Source of the DNA: Cupriavidus sp. BIS7
Lineage (GTDB): Bacteria; Pseudomonadota; Gammaproteobacteria; Burkholderiales; Burkholderiaceae
Direction of reading: 5' to 3'
Assembly (NCBI RefSeq): GCF_000292345.1
Contig: NZ_ALOU01000019.1
Location: 124,001 to 188,000, forward strand
Length of the DNA: 64,000 nucleotides
Position 1 is the first letter of the stretch. Every line of letters begins with the position of its first letter. This document shows positions 1 to 8,868 of the stretch, one piece after another. Below the pieces are notes generated by a model. The model was not told where the DNA came from, searched no databases, and saw nothing but the letters and a program-made list of their open reading frames with translations. The translations under genes were made by a program, and so were the position numbers.

Positions 1-548
1 GCTTCATCCATGTCGCGCACGGGTGGGTCCATCTGCATCACCGGCTGCACGTCGGTAAGCGTCTGGAGCACCGTGAAGACCGCCGCATAAGGGCTTTCAC
101 TGCGCGCCAGACGGCCTCCGATGGCGGCCAACACGTGAATCGCATCGCCTAGCAACTGCTCGGAGCGCGCTTCCTTGCCGTCCAGCGCCAGCGCACCGAG
201 GTACTCCAGGAACAGCGGCACGTAGTCGGGCAGTTCGGTGTCCAGCGGCTCGAAGCCATCGCGGCGGTACTCGTCGATCAGGTCGACCATGGCCTGGCCG
301 CGGTCGCGGCTCTCGCCGTGCACGTGCTCGAACAGGTGCAGCGAATGGGCCGGGTTGCGATCGAACGTGGCGACGTAGTTTTCCTGCAGCGTGATCAGCG
401 GCTGGCTGCGCAGCTGGGTAACCAGCGGTGCCAGCATGTCGCGCGCCTGCGGCCATTCGGCCAGTGCCCAGTCGATATCGACAAGGCGGTCTATCCATTC
501 CTGCTCGGGATAGCAGAGCAGGGTGCTCAGTACTTGGTGAATCGGCAT
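1..548 (-). CDS. narJ: NarJ, nitrate reductase assembly chaperone (3' end outside the window)
   Basis: NarJ is a cytoplasmic TorD/DmsD-family chaperone. It holds apo-NarGH while the molybdenum cofactor is inserted and before docking to NarI. The frame read from the ATG at 548 begins MPIHQVLSTLLCYPEQEW and stays open to the left edge (about 182 codons). It contains the conserved acidic and aromatic stretch DYVPLFLEYLGAL near residue 110, which is typical of NarJ. It is the fifth gene of narK1-K2-G-H-J and starts 16 bp after the narH stop, with AAGGAA upstream of the ATG as ribosome binding site. The C-terminus and the expected narI lie beyond the window. Confidence 0.9.
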   Translation of the reverse strand, partial: MPIHQVLSTLLCYPEQEWIDRLVDIDWALAEWPQARDMLAPLVTQLRSQPLITLQENYVATFDRNPAHSLHLFEHVHGESRDRGQAMVDLIDEYRRDGFEPLDTELPDYVPLFLEYLGALALDGKEARSEQLLGDAIHVLAAIGGRLARSESPYAAVFTVLQTLTDVQPVMQMDPPVRDMDE

Positions 549-564
549 GATCGTGTTCCTTCCA

Positions 565-2118
565 TTAGCCGGTGATGGCCTTGCGGCGCGAACGCGGCAG
601 GTCGGCGTAGTAGACATCCTGCTTGGGCTTCTTGCTGCCGAACAGCGTGCCTTCGGAGTCGCCGCCCGAGCAGCCGTTGCCGAAGCTGAAGCCGCAGCTT
701 CCCTTTTCGTCGAAGCTGTCTTCGGCCATTTCCTTGTGCGACGACGGCACGACGAAGCGGTCCTCGTAGTTGGCGATGGCCATGATCTGGTACATGTCCT
801 CGACCTGCGCCGGCGTCAGGCCCACCTGTTCGAGCACGGCCAGGTCCTGCTCGCCGTCCACGGTCTGCGAGCGCTTGTACGCGCGCATCGCAAGCATGCG
901 TTCCAGCGCGGACAGCACCGGGGCCACATCGCCTGCGGTGAGCAGGTTGGCCAGGTACTTGACCGGAATGCGCAGGCTCTTCACGTCTGGGATCACGCCA
1001 TTCATGCCCATGAAGCCGGATTCCGCGGCCGACTGGATCGGCGAGAGCGGCGGCACGTACCAGACCATTGGCAGCGTGCGGTACTCGGGGTGCAGCGGGA
1101 AGGCAATCTTCCACTCGCAGGCCATCTTGTAGACCGGCGACTTGACGGCTGCATCGAGCCAGCTTTGCGGAATGCCCTGGCGCAGCGCCTCTGCCTGGAT
1201 CGCGGGGTCGTGCGGGTCCAGGAAGACGTCCAGCTGCGACTGGTACAGGTCGCGCTCGTCTTCCACCGACGCGGCCTGCTCGATACGGTCGGCGTCATAG
1301 AGCATCACGCCGAGATAGCGGATACGGCCCACGCACGTTTCGGAGCAGACCGTTGGCTGCCCGGCCTCGATGCGCGGATAGCAGAACACGCACTTCTCGG
1401 CCTTGCCGGTCTGCCAGTTGAAGTAGATCTTCTTGTACGGGCAGCCGGAGACGCACATGCGCCAGCCGCGGCACTTGTCCTGGTCCACCAGCACGATGCC
1501 GTCTTCCTCGCGCTTGTAGACCGAGCCGGACGGGCACGACGCCACGCAGGTCGGGTTCAGGCAGTGCTCGCACAGGCGCGGCAAATACATCATGAAGGTG
1601 TTCTCGAACGTCGAGTACATGTCCTTCTGGATGTCGTCGAACAGCTTGTCGCGGCTGCGCTGATCAAATTCGCCGCCGAGGTCGTCTTCCCAGTTCGGAC
1701 CCCATTCGATCTTCTCCATCTTCTTGCCGGTGATCGCCGACACGGGCCGCGCGGTGGGCGGTGTCTGCATCAGCGGGGCGTTCTGCAGATGCTCGTAGTC
1801 GTAGGTGAACGGCTCATAGTAGTCGTCGATCTGCGGCAGGTTCGGGTTGGCGAAGATGTTGGAGAGGATCTTCGCCTTGCCGCCCTGGCGCGGCGTCAGG
1901 CTGCCGTCGGCATTGCGCTTCCAGCCGCCTTGCCACTTGTCCTGGTTTTCCCATTCCTTCGGGAAGCCGACACCGGGCTTGGTCTCCACGTTGTTGAACC
2001 AGGCGTACTCGACGCCTTCGCGGCTGGTCCACACGTTCTTGCAGGTCACGGAGCAGGTATGGCAGCCGATGCACTTGTCGAGGTTGAGCACCATGGCTAC
2101 CTGGGCGCGGATTTTCAT
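565..2118 (-). CDS. narH: Respiratory nitrate reductase beta subunit NarH
   Basis: NarH is the electron-transfer subunit of membrane nitrate reductase. It passes electrons from NarI hemes to NarG through three [4Fe-4S] and one [3Fe-4S] clusters. The 517-residue product has the first cysteine group at C16, C19, C22 and C26 (CIGCHTCSVTC) and the second from C183/C186 (CEHCLNPTCVASC). A later group contains CRGWRMC, where Trp replaces the second cysteine; this is the known signature of the [3Fe-4S] centre. A final group follows (CVFC...CSETC). Length matches the family (about 510). The start ATG overlaps the narG stop (ATGA), which implies translational coupling. It acts on the cytoplasmic face with NarG. 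Confidence 0.97.
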   Translation of the reverse strand: MKIRAQVAMVLNLDKCIGCHTCSVTCKNVWTSREGVEYAWFNNVETKPGVGFPKEWENQDKWQGGWKRNADGSLTPRQGGKAKILSNIFANPNLPQIDDYYEPFTYDYEHLQNAPLMQTPPTARPVSAITGKKMEKIEWGPNWEDDLGGEFDQRSRDKLFDDIQKDMYSTFENTFMMYLPRLCEHCLNPTCVASCPSGSVYKREEDGIVLVDQDKCRGWRMCVSGCPYKKIYFNWQTGKAEKCVFCYPRIEAGQPTVCSETCVGRIRYLGVMLYDADRIEQAASVEDERDLYQSQLDVFLDPHDPAIQAEALRQGIPQSWLDAAVKSPVYKMACEWKIAFPLHPEYRTLPMVWYVPPLSPIQSAAESGFMGMNGVIPDVKSLRIPVKYLANLLTAGDVAPVLSALERMLAMRAYKRSQTVDGEQDLAVLEQVGLTPAQVEDMYQIMAIANYEDRFVVPSSHKEMAEDSFDEKGSCGFSFGNGCSGGDSEGTLFGSKKPKQDVYYADLPRSRRKAITG

Positions 2119-5100
2119 TGCGATGCTCCTTCAGTCTTCGCAGTCTCGTTTGCTGCGGTACGTTCTTCGCGCAGCGGCTGGTCCATCCAGTCCACCTTGT
2201 TCATCTTGCGCAGGATCACGAACTCGTCGCGGTTGCTGCCGACGGTGCCGTAGTAGTTGAAGCCGTAGGCAAGCTGCGCGTAGCCGCCGATCATGTGCGT
2301 GGGCTTGGTCACGGCGCGCGTGACCGAGTTGTGGATGCCGCCGCGCATGCCGCTGGTCTCGGCGCCGGGCACGTTCACGATCTTTTCCTGGGCGTGGTAC
2401 ATCAGGCACATCCCCTTGGGAACGCGCTGCGACACCACCACGCGTGCGGTCAGCGTGCCGTTGACGTTGAAGACTTCCACCCAGTCGTTGTCGCGAATGT
2501 CGTTGGCCTTTGCCTCGGCCTCCGAGATCCACACGTGCGGGCCGCCGCGGGACAGCGTCAGCATGCGCAGGTTGTCGGAGTAGGTGGAGTGGATGCCCCA
2601 CTTCTGGTGCGGCGTGATCCAGTTCAGCACAAGCTCGGGGTTGCCGTTGGGCTTCTTGCCGAGCATCGGGCTGACTGTCTTGGTGTCGATGGCCGGCTTG
2701 TACACGCACGCGCCTTCGCCGAAGTCGAGCATCCAGCGGTGGTCCTGGTAGAACTGCTGGCGGCCCGTCAGCGTGCGCCATGGAATCAGTTCGTGCACGT
2801 TGGTGTAGCCGGCGTTGTAGCTGACTTCCTCGGATTCGAGGCCCGACCAGGTCGGCGCGGAAATGATCTTGCGCGGCTGTGCCTGTACGTCGCGGAAGCG
2901 GATCTTGTCGTGCTCGCGGCCCACGGCCAGGTGTGTGTGATCGCGGCCCGTGATCTTCGACAGCGCTTCCCACGCCTTGACCGCCACGTGGCCGTTGGTT
3001 TCCGGCGCGAAGGTAAGGATCATCTCTGCGGCGTCGATGGCCGTTTCCAGGCGCGGCCGGCCCTGACTGACGCCAGGCTCGGTCACGGTCTTGCTCAGGT
3101 GGCCGATCTCGCGCACTTCATGCTCGGTATTCCAGCCGATGCCTTTGCCACCGTTGCCGAGCTTGTCGAGCAGCGGGCCGATCGACGTGAACTTCTTGTA
3201 GATGTCGCGATAGTTGCGCTCCACCACGGTCATCGACGGTGCGGTCTTGCCCGGAATCAGGTCGCATTCACCGTGCTTCCAGTCCTTTGGCTCGAACGGC
3301 TGGCCCAGTTCGCCCGGCGTGTCATGCAGCAGCGGCGTGCAGACCAGATCCTCGCGCGTGCCGAGGTATGGTCCGGCGATCTCCGTGAATGCCTTGGCGA
3401 TGGTCTTGTAGATCTCCCAGTCCGTCTTGCTTTCCCACAGCGGCTGCACCGCTTCGGATAGCGGGTGGATGAACGGGTGCATGTCGGACGTGTTGAGGTC
3501 GTCCTTCTCGTACCAAGTGGCGGTGGGCAGCACGATGTCGCCGTAGAGACAGGTGGTGCTCATGCGGAAGTCCAGCACGGTCAGCAGGTCCAGCTTGCCC
3601 TCGGCGGCCGGACGCACGTTGACCTCGCTCGGCTTGATCGCATCGTTTTCGTCGCCGAATACGGCGTTCTGCGTGCCGAGCAGGTACTTGAGGAAGTACT
3701 CGTGGCCCTTGCCGGAGCTGCCGAGAATGTTCGAGCGCCACACAAACATGTTGCGCGGGAAGTTGGCGGGGTTGTCGGGGTCGTCGCAGGCAAACTGCAG
3801 CTTGCCCGACTTCAGTTGCTCGACGGCGTCGGCTATCGGGTCCTTGCCGGCGGCACGGGCCTCGGCCACCACGTCGAGCGGGTTCCTATCAAGCTGCGGC
3901 GCAGACGGCAGCCAGCCCATGCGTTCGGACTTGGCGTTGAGGTCGAGCAGCGACAGGTTGTCGTAGCGCTTGTGGTCGGCCGTCGGCGCAAGGATCTCAT
4001 CGACACCAAGCTTTTCGTGACGCCACTGGCTCGTATGGTTGTAGAAGAACGAGGTGCCGTTCATGTGACGCGGCGGGCGCGACCAGTCGGAGGCGAACGC
4101 CAGCGGGGCCCAGCCGAACTGCGGCCGCAGCTTTTCCTGGCCCACGTAGTGCGCCCAGCCGCCGCCGCTCTTGCCGATGCAGCCGCACATCATCAGCAGG
4201 TTGATGATGCCGCGGTAGATCATGTCGTTGTGGTACCAGTGATTCAGCGCGGCACCGACGATGACCATGCTCTTGCCCTGCGTGCGGTCGGCGTTGTCGG
4301 CAAACTCGCGCGCCACCTGGATCACGAGGTTGCGCGGCACCGACGTGTGCTTTTCCTGCCAGGCGGGCGTGTAGGGCACATCGTCATCGAACGATGTGGC
4401 CACGTTGGGGCCGCCAAGGCCCTGGTCCACGCCGTAGTTGGCCATCTGCAGGTCATAGACCGTGGCCACACGCACCACGCTGCCATCGGCCAGCGTCAGG
4501 CGGCGCACCGGCACGCGGCGCTTGAGCAGCGCATCGTGTTCGCCACCGAAGTACGGGAAGCCGACTTCCACGATTTCGTCCTGATGGCCGATCAGCGACA
4601 GGCGCGGATCAATCGTGCGGCCGCTGCCGCCGTCCTTCATCTCCAGGTTCCAGCGGCCGACCTTCGCGCCGTTGTCATGGGCGGCCTCGCCCCAGCGGAA
4701 GCCGATCGATCCGTTCGGCGCCACGATCTCGCCGGTGGCATCGTCGATGCTCAGCGTCTTCCATTCGGGATGGTTGGCCTGCTCAAGGCTGCCGTCCAGG
4801 TGGGAGGCGCGCAAAAAGTGGTCGGGCACCAGCGTGTCTTCGTGCTCGCGCAGCAGCACGAGCATCGGCATGTCTGTGTACTGCTTGACGTAGTCGCGGA
4901 AGTAGGCCGATTTGGCCGTCGCGTGGAATTCCTTGAGCACCACGTGGCCCATGGCCATCGCCAGCGCTGCGTCGGTGCCTTGCTTCGGTGCGAGCCAGAT
5001 ATCGCCAAACTTGACCATTTCGCCGAAGTCCGACGACACGGCCACGGTCTTGGTGCCCTTGTAGCGCACCTCGGTGTAGAAGTGGGCGTCCGGCGTGCGG

Positions 5101-5876
5101 GTCTGCGGCACGTTGGAACCCCACACCATCAGGTAGGTGCTGTTGTACCAGTCGGCCGATTCGGGCACGTCGGTCTGCTCGCCCCAGATCTGCGGGCTGG
5201 CAGGCGGCAGGTCGCAGTACCAGTCGTAGAACGACAGGCAGGCACCGCCGATCAGGCTCAGGTAGCGCGCGCCGGCTGCGTAGGACACCATCGACATGGC
5301 GGGAATCGGCGAGAAGCCGACCACGCGGTCGGGGCCGTACTGCTTGATCGTGTAGGCGTTGGCTGCCGCAATGATCTCGGTGGCGGTCTTCCAGTCGGCG
5401 CGGACGAAGCCGCCCTGGCCGCGCACGCTCTTGTAGCGGCGGGCCTTCTCGGGGTTCTGGCTGATCGATTCCCACGCGGCGATCGGGTCCATCGTCTTGC
5501 GGGCCTCGCGCCACATTTCCATCAGCCGGCCGCGAATCATCGGGTACTTCACGCGCTGTGCGGAGTAGACGTACCAGCTATACGATGCGCCGCGCGGGCA
5601 GCCACGGGGTTCGTGGTTCGGCAGGTCGGGCCGCGTGCGCGGGTAGTCGGTCTGCTGGGTTTCCCAGGTGATCAGGCCGTTCTTGACGTAGACCTTCCAT
5701 GAGCAGGAGCCCGTGCAGTTCACGCCGTGCGTCGAGCGCACGATCTTGTCGTGCTGCCAGCGGCTGCGGTACGCGTCTTCCCACTTGCGGTCTTCATTGA
5801 CCACCGCGCCGTGTCCGTCCGAATAGGTGGACTTCACGCGCGACAGGAACTTTAGTCGATCGAGAAAGTGACTCAT
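2115..5876 (-). CDS. narG: Respiratory nitrate reductase alpha subunit NarG
   Basis: NarG is the catalytic subunit that reduces nitrate to nitrite at a molybdenum bis-MGD centre. The 1253-residue product has the FS0 iron-sulfur ligands H50, C54 and C58 (HGVNCTGSC) at the same numbers as in E. coli. It also has the conserved region ESADWYNS, which carries the Asp that binds Mo, followed by WGSNVPQTRTPDAHF. There is no twin-arginine signal, as expected for the cytoplasm-facing membrane-bound enzyme rather than periplasmic Nap. It starts 28 bp after narK2, and its TGA overlaps the narH ATG. Length and motifs are normal, with no frameshift. Confidence 0.98.
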   Translation of the reverse strand: MSHFLDRLKFLSRVKSTYSDGHGAVVNEDRKWEDAYRSRWQHDKIVRSTHGVNCTGSCSWKVYVKNGLITWETQQTDYPRTRPDLPNHEPRGCPRGASYSWYVYSAQRVKYPMIRGRLMEMWREARKTMDPIAAWESISQNPEKARRYKSVRGQGGFVRADWKTATEIIAAANAYTIKQYGPDRVVGFSPIPAMSMVSYAAGARYLSLIGGACLSFYDWYCDLPPASPQIWGEQTDVPESADWYNSTYLMVWGSNVPQTRTPDAHFYTEVRYKGTKTVAVSSDFGEMVKFGDIWLAPKQGTDAALAMAMGHVVLKEFHATAKSAYFRDYVKQYTDMPMLVLLREHEDTLVPDHFLRASHLDGSLEQANHPEWKTLSIDDATGEIVAPNGSIGFRWGEAAHDNGAKVGRWNLEMKDGGSGRTIDPRLSLIGHQDEIVEVGFPYFGGEHDALLKRRVPVRRLTLADGSVVRVATVYDLQMANYGVDQGLGGPNVATSFDDDVPYTPAWQEKHTSVPRNLVIQVAREFADNADRTQGKSMVIVGAALNHWYHNDMIYRGIINLLMMCGCIGKSGGGWAHYVGQEKLRPQFGWAPLAFASDWSRPPRHMNGTSFFYNHTSQWRHEKLGVDEILAPTADHKRYDNLSLLDLNAKSERMGWLPSAPQLDRNPLDVVAEARAAGKDPIADAVEQLKSGKLQFACDDPDNPANFPRNMFVWRSNILGSSGKGHEYFLKYLLGTQNAVFGDENDAIKPSEVNVRPAAEGKLDLLTVLDFRMSTTCLYGDIVLPTATWYEKDDLNTSDMHPFIHPLSEAVQPLWESKTDWEIYKTIAKAFTEIAGPYLGTREDLVCTPLLHDTPGELGQPFEPKDWKHGECDLIPGKTAPSMTVVERNYRDIYKKFTSIGPLLDKLGNGGKGIGWNTEHEVREIGHLSKTVTEPGVSQGRPRLETAIDAAEMILTFAPETNGHVAVKAWEALSKITGRDHTHLAVGREHDKIRFRDVQAQPRKIISAPTWSGLESEEVSYNAGYTNVHELIPWRTLTGRQQFYQDHRWMLDFGEGACVYKPAIDTKTVSPMLGKKPNGNPELVLNWITPHQKWGIHSTYSDNLRMLTLSRGGPHVWISEAEAKANDIRDNDWVEVFNVNGTLTARVVVSQRVPKGMCLMYHAQEKIVNVPGAETSGMRGGIHNSVTRAVTKPTHMIGGYAQLAYGFNYYGTVGSNRDEFVILRKMNKVDWMDQPLREERTAANETAKTEGASQ

Positions 5877-5904
5877 TTTGTAGGGTTCTCCAGTGGGGAT
5901 TCCG

Positions 5905-7287
5905 TCAGCACGGCATGGGGGCGTTACGACGGGCGTAGTACCACCAGGTAACGAGCACGCAGCTCACGTAGAAGGCGATGAAGCAGAAGAGCGCGGCGTC
6001 GGCCGAACCTGTCAGTTCCAGCGACGTGCCAAAGCTCTTGGGGATGAAGAAGCCGCCGTAGGCGCCGATTGCGCCTGAGAAGCCGAGCACGGCAGCCGAT
6101 TCCTTGCCGGCGTCCTGCAGCGCCTGCCGTTGCGCGGCGGCGTCCTTGCCGGCGGCGCGCTGGCGCTCAGTCAGGAAGATCACGGGAATCATGCGGAAGG
6201 TCGAGCCATTGCCGATGCCGGTCAGTGCGAACAGCACGATGAATGCGCCCAGGAACGCCGGGAAGCTGCCCGCGTCGCCATTGCCCGGCAGCGCAACCAG
6301 CACGGCGCAGACGGCGCCGATCATGCCGACGAAGGTCCACAGCGTGACGCGTGCACCGCCGAGCTTGTCCGAGATCCAGCCGCCGACCGGGCGGGTCAGC
6401 GCGCCAACGAGCGGCCCGAGGAACGCGTAGGCGGTCGGGTTGACACCCGGGAACTGCGACTTGGTCAGCAGTGCCAGCCCGGCCGAGAAGCCGATGAACG
6501 AACCGAACGTGCCGACGTAGAGCCAGCACATCAGCCAGTTGTGCTTGCGCTGGAAGATCACGGCCTGCTCGGCGAAAGAGGCGCGTGCTTCGGCAATGTC
6601 GTTCATGCCGAACCATGCAGCCAGCGATGCAACCACGATGAAGGGCACCCAGATGAAGCCGGCGTTCTGCAGCCAGAACTGCTGCGAGGCGTCGCCTGCC
6701 TGATACGTCTGGGCCTCGCCGCCGAGTGCGCCGAACACGGCCACCGATACCACCAGCGGCGTGACAAACTGCACCACCGAGACGCCGAGGTTGCCGATGC
6801 CGGCATTCAGGCCGGTGGCCAGCCCTTTCTTCGCCTTCGGGAAGAAGAAGCTGATATTGGCCATCGACGAACTGAAGTTGGCGCCGCCCAGCCCGCACAG
6901 CAGCGCCAGGACCAGCAGCGTGGGGTAGCTCGTGGACGGATCGCGCAGTGCGAAGCCCATACCGAGCGCCGGGATCAGCAGCAGTGCCGTGGAGATCGCG
7001 GTAAAGCGCCGGCCGCCGAACACTGGCACGAGGAACGAATAGAAGATGCGCAGCGTGGCGCCGGACAGCGCCGGCAATGCGGTCAGCCAGAACAGCTGGT
7101 TCTTGCTGAACTGGAAGCCGGCGCGGTCAAGGTTGACCGCCACCACGCTCCAGAGCATCCAGACCACGAACGCCAGCATCAGTGCGGGGATCGAGATCCA
7201 GAGGTTGCGATAGGCGATGCGCTCGCCACGGTCGCGCCAGAACGTCGCGTTCTCGGGCTCCCAGCGGGTCAGTACGGTACTGGTCAT
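5905..7287 (-). CDS. narK2: NarK2-type nitrate/nitrite transporter (MFS)
   Basis: This is a 460-residue polytopic major-facilitator protein of the nitrate/nitrite porter family. After a short cytoplasmic N-terminus (WEPENATFWRDRGERIAYRN) come about twelve hydrophobic segments. They include the family's glycine-rich signature GLATGLNAGIGNLGVS and the loop GGWISDKLGGARVT. A long loop near residues 370-400 (RAAGKDAAAQRQALQDAG) is typical of the NarK2/NarU branch, which is usually associated with nitrate/nitrite exchange. It lies directly between narK1 and narG on the same strand, so it should supply the reductase with nitrate and remove nitrite. The exact transport mode is inferred from family and position. 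Confidence 0.93.
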   Translation of the reverse strand: MTSTVLTRWEPENATFWRDRGERIAYRNLWISIPALMLAFVVWMLWSVVAVNLDRAGFQFSKNQLFWLTALPALSGATLRIFYSFLVPVFGGRRFTAISTALLLIPALGMGFALRDPSTSYPTLLVLALLCGLGGANFSSSMANISFFFPKAKKGLATGLNAGIGNLGVSVVQFVTPLVVSVAVFGALGGEAQTYQAGDASQQFWLQNAGFIWVPFIVVASLAAWFGMNDIAEARASFAEQAVIFQRKHNWLMCWLYVGTFGSFIGFSAGLALLTKSQFPGVNPTAYAFLGPLVGALTRPVGGWISDKLGGARVTLWTFVGMIGAVCAVLVALPGNGDAGSFPAFLGAFIVLFALTGIGNGSTFRMIPVIFLTERQRAAGKDAAAQRQALQDAGKESAAVLGFSGAIGAYGGFFIPKSFGTSLELTGSADAALFCFIAFYVSCVLVTWWYYARRNAPMPC

Positions 7288-7322
7288 GATGTGGGGGTAG
7301 TGAAATCGTCAGGAATCGCGGA

Positions 7323-8630
7323 TCAGGCGGTTTGCGTGGCCTTGCCGATGGAGGCGGCCTCCGGTTGCGGCCGCGCACGCCGTTGCTCCGCGCGTTGGCT
7401 GTAGTGCATCCAGACCAGGCTCACGCAGACCGTGCCGTACATCAGCATGAAACAGCTGCTGCGGATGCCGGTCAGGTCGGCCAGCGCGCCGAACAGGATC
7501 GGCAGGATGAAGCCGCCGAGACCGCCAGCCAGGCCCACCACGCCGGACACCGCGCCGATGTTGTGCGAGAAGTCGTTCGAGATGAACTTGAAGACGGATG
7601 CCTTGCCGATGGCGAACGCGATGCCGACGACGAACATCAGGATCGTGAACAGCGTCGGGGTCAGCGCGATATGGAAGCTTTGCGGGCCGCTGACCGTATG
7701 GATCACGAAGTCGGTCTTCGGGTAGCTCAGCAGGAAGAATCCCACCCAGCTGACCCACATCACCCACCACGTGGTGCGATGGGCGCCGTAGCGGTCGGAG
7801 ATCCAGCCGCCAATGGCGCGCAGCACGCCGCCGGGCAGCGAGAAGCAGGCGGCCAGGAACGCGGCCGTCTTGATGTCAAAGCCGTATTCGCCGATGTAGT
7901 ACTTGGTCATCCACAGCGACAGGCCCACGTAGCCGCCGAACACCACCGAGTAGTACTGCGAGTAGCGCCAGACGCGCGGGTCGCGCATCACGGCAAGCTG
8001 GGCACGGAAACTGGTTGCCGAAGGCACGCAATGGGCCGGGTTGCTGCGCGAGAACAGCCAGAACACGATGGCGGTGATCAGCATCGCCACCGAGTAGACC
8101 TTCGGCACGATTTCCCAGGTGCCGGCGGCCAGGATCAGCGCCGGCGCAACGAACTTGGTCAGCGCGGCGCCCGAGTTGCCGGCGCCGAAGATACCCATCG
8201 CCAGACCCTGGCGCGAGCGCGGGAACCAGCGCGCCACGTACGGCGTGCCCACCGAAAACGAACCGCCGGCCAGGCCGACGAACAGCCCGAGCACCAGCAA
8301 TTGCCACAGTGTGTGGACATAGGAAATCAGCCAGATCGGGATCACCGTCAGCAGCATCAGCACAAAGAACACGATGCGGCCGCCAAAGCGGTCGGTCCAG
8401 ATGCCCAGCGGCACGCGGATCAGCGACCCGCTGAGCACGGGCGTGGCGGCCAGCAGGCCGAATTCCGTGTCATTGAGGCCAAGCTCGTTCTTGAGCGGAA
8501 TGCCGAGCACGGCAAACATCATCCAGACGGCAAAGCAGATCGTGAAGGCGAAGGTGCTGGACCAGAGCGTGGTCCAGGCGCCCGGGGGTGCGGGGTCTGG
8601 CTTGCTGGAGGGGAGATTGGGAGTGGCCAT
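7323..8630 (-). CDS. narK1: NarK1-type nitrate transporter (MFS), first gene of the nar operon
   Basis: A 435-residue twelve-helix major-facilitator protein. It contains the nitrate porter signatures GIFGAGNSGAALTKFVAPAL and GGWISDRYGAHRTTWW. It resembles the NarK1 branch, often linked to proton-coupled nitrate import, and is paired with a NarK2-like protein 35 bp downstream, as in other narK1K2 arrangements. The start ATG at 8630 has GGAAA a few bases upstream. It is the promoter-proximal gene of narK1-K2-G-H-J, and the 238 bp upstream carry a 16-bp perfect palindrome. Subtype assignment (K1 against K2) rests on order and resemblance, so it is less certain than the transporter call. Confidence 0.92.
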   Translation of the reverse strand: MATPNLPSSKPDPAPPGAWTTLWSSTFAFTICFAVWMMFAVLGIPLKNELGLNDTEFGLLAATPVLSGSLIRVPLGIWTDRFGGRIVFFVLMLLTVIPIWLISYVHTLWQLLVLGLFVGLAGGSFSVGTPYVARWFPRSRQGLAMGIFGAGNSGAALTKFVAPALILAAGTWEIVPKVYSVAMLITAIVFWLFSRSNPAHCVPSATSFRAQLAVMRDPRVWRYSQYYSVVFGGYVGLSLWMTKYYIGEYGFDIKTAAFLAACFSLPGGVLRAIGGWISDRYGAHRTTWWVMWVSWVGFFLLSYPKTDFVIHTVSGPQSFHIALTPTLFTILMFVVGIAFAIGKASVFKFISNDFSHNIGAVSGVVGLAGGLGGFILPILFGALADLTGIRSSCFMLMYGTVCVSLVWMHYSQRAEQRRARPQPEAASIGKATQTA

Positions 8631-8753
8631 GGCCGGTTTCCGAAGTCACTTTGGGGAGTGACGTCAGGTTAGGCCTGTGGCGTGCTGCCGACTATTCGCC
8701 GGGCGTAGAGGTGCTTCGCAACGGGGCTATGCCCGTCGGACTAGTTCTAATGG

Positions 8754-8769
8754 CATATGCCGGCATATG
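8754..8769. promoter_or_regulatory. Perfect 16-bp palindrome upstream of narK1
   Basis: CATATGCCGGCATATG is its own reverse complement and lies 124-139 bp upstream of the narK1 start. If it acts at a -41.5 position, transcription toward narK1 would begin near 8720; a weak CATAGC hexamer sits at the matching -10 place. It does not match the FNR consensus (TTGAT-N4-ATCAA) or NarL heptamers. An operator role is inferred only from symmetry and position. Confidence 0.4.
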
Positions 8770-8839
8770 GACAGCAGAAGGGCGGGGCCAGGCGCCCCCT
8801 CTCGCGCAGCGCGAAAGACGGGGCGGGCCATTGCCATTG

Positions 8840-8861
8840 CGGCCGGCAGTGACGCCGGCCG
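8840..8861 (-). terminator. GC hairpin just downstream of the CBM/glycosidase-like gene
   Basis: CGGCCGGC and GCCGGCCG form a perfect 8-bp stem with a 6-base loop, starting 8 bases after the stop of the 8869-11460 gene. No T tract follows on the minus strand, so intrinsic termination is uncertain; it may instead be a 3' stabilising hairpin. It separates that gene from the nar operon. Confidence 0.35.
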
Positions 8862-8868
8862 TGCCTCC

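Noticed and set aside
565-2118. A missing iron-sulfur ligand in NarH (CRGWRMC)
   Set aside because: The Trp is the normal family feature that makes the [3Fe-4S] centre, not a mutation.
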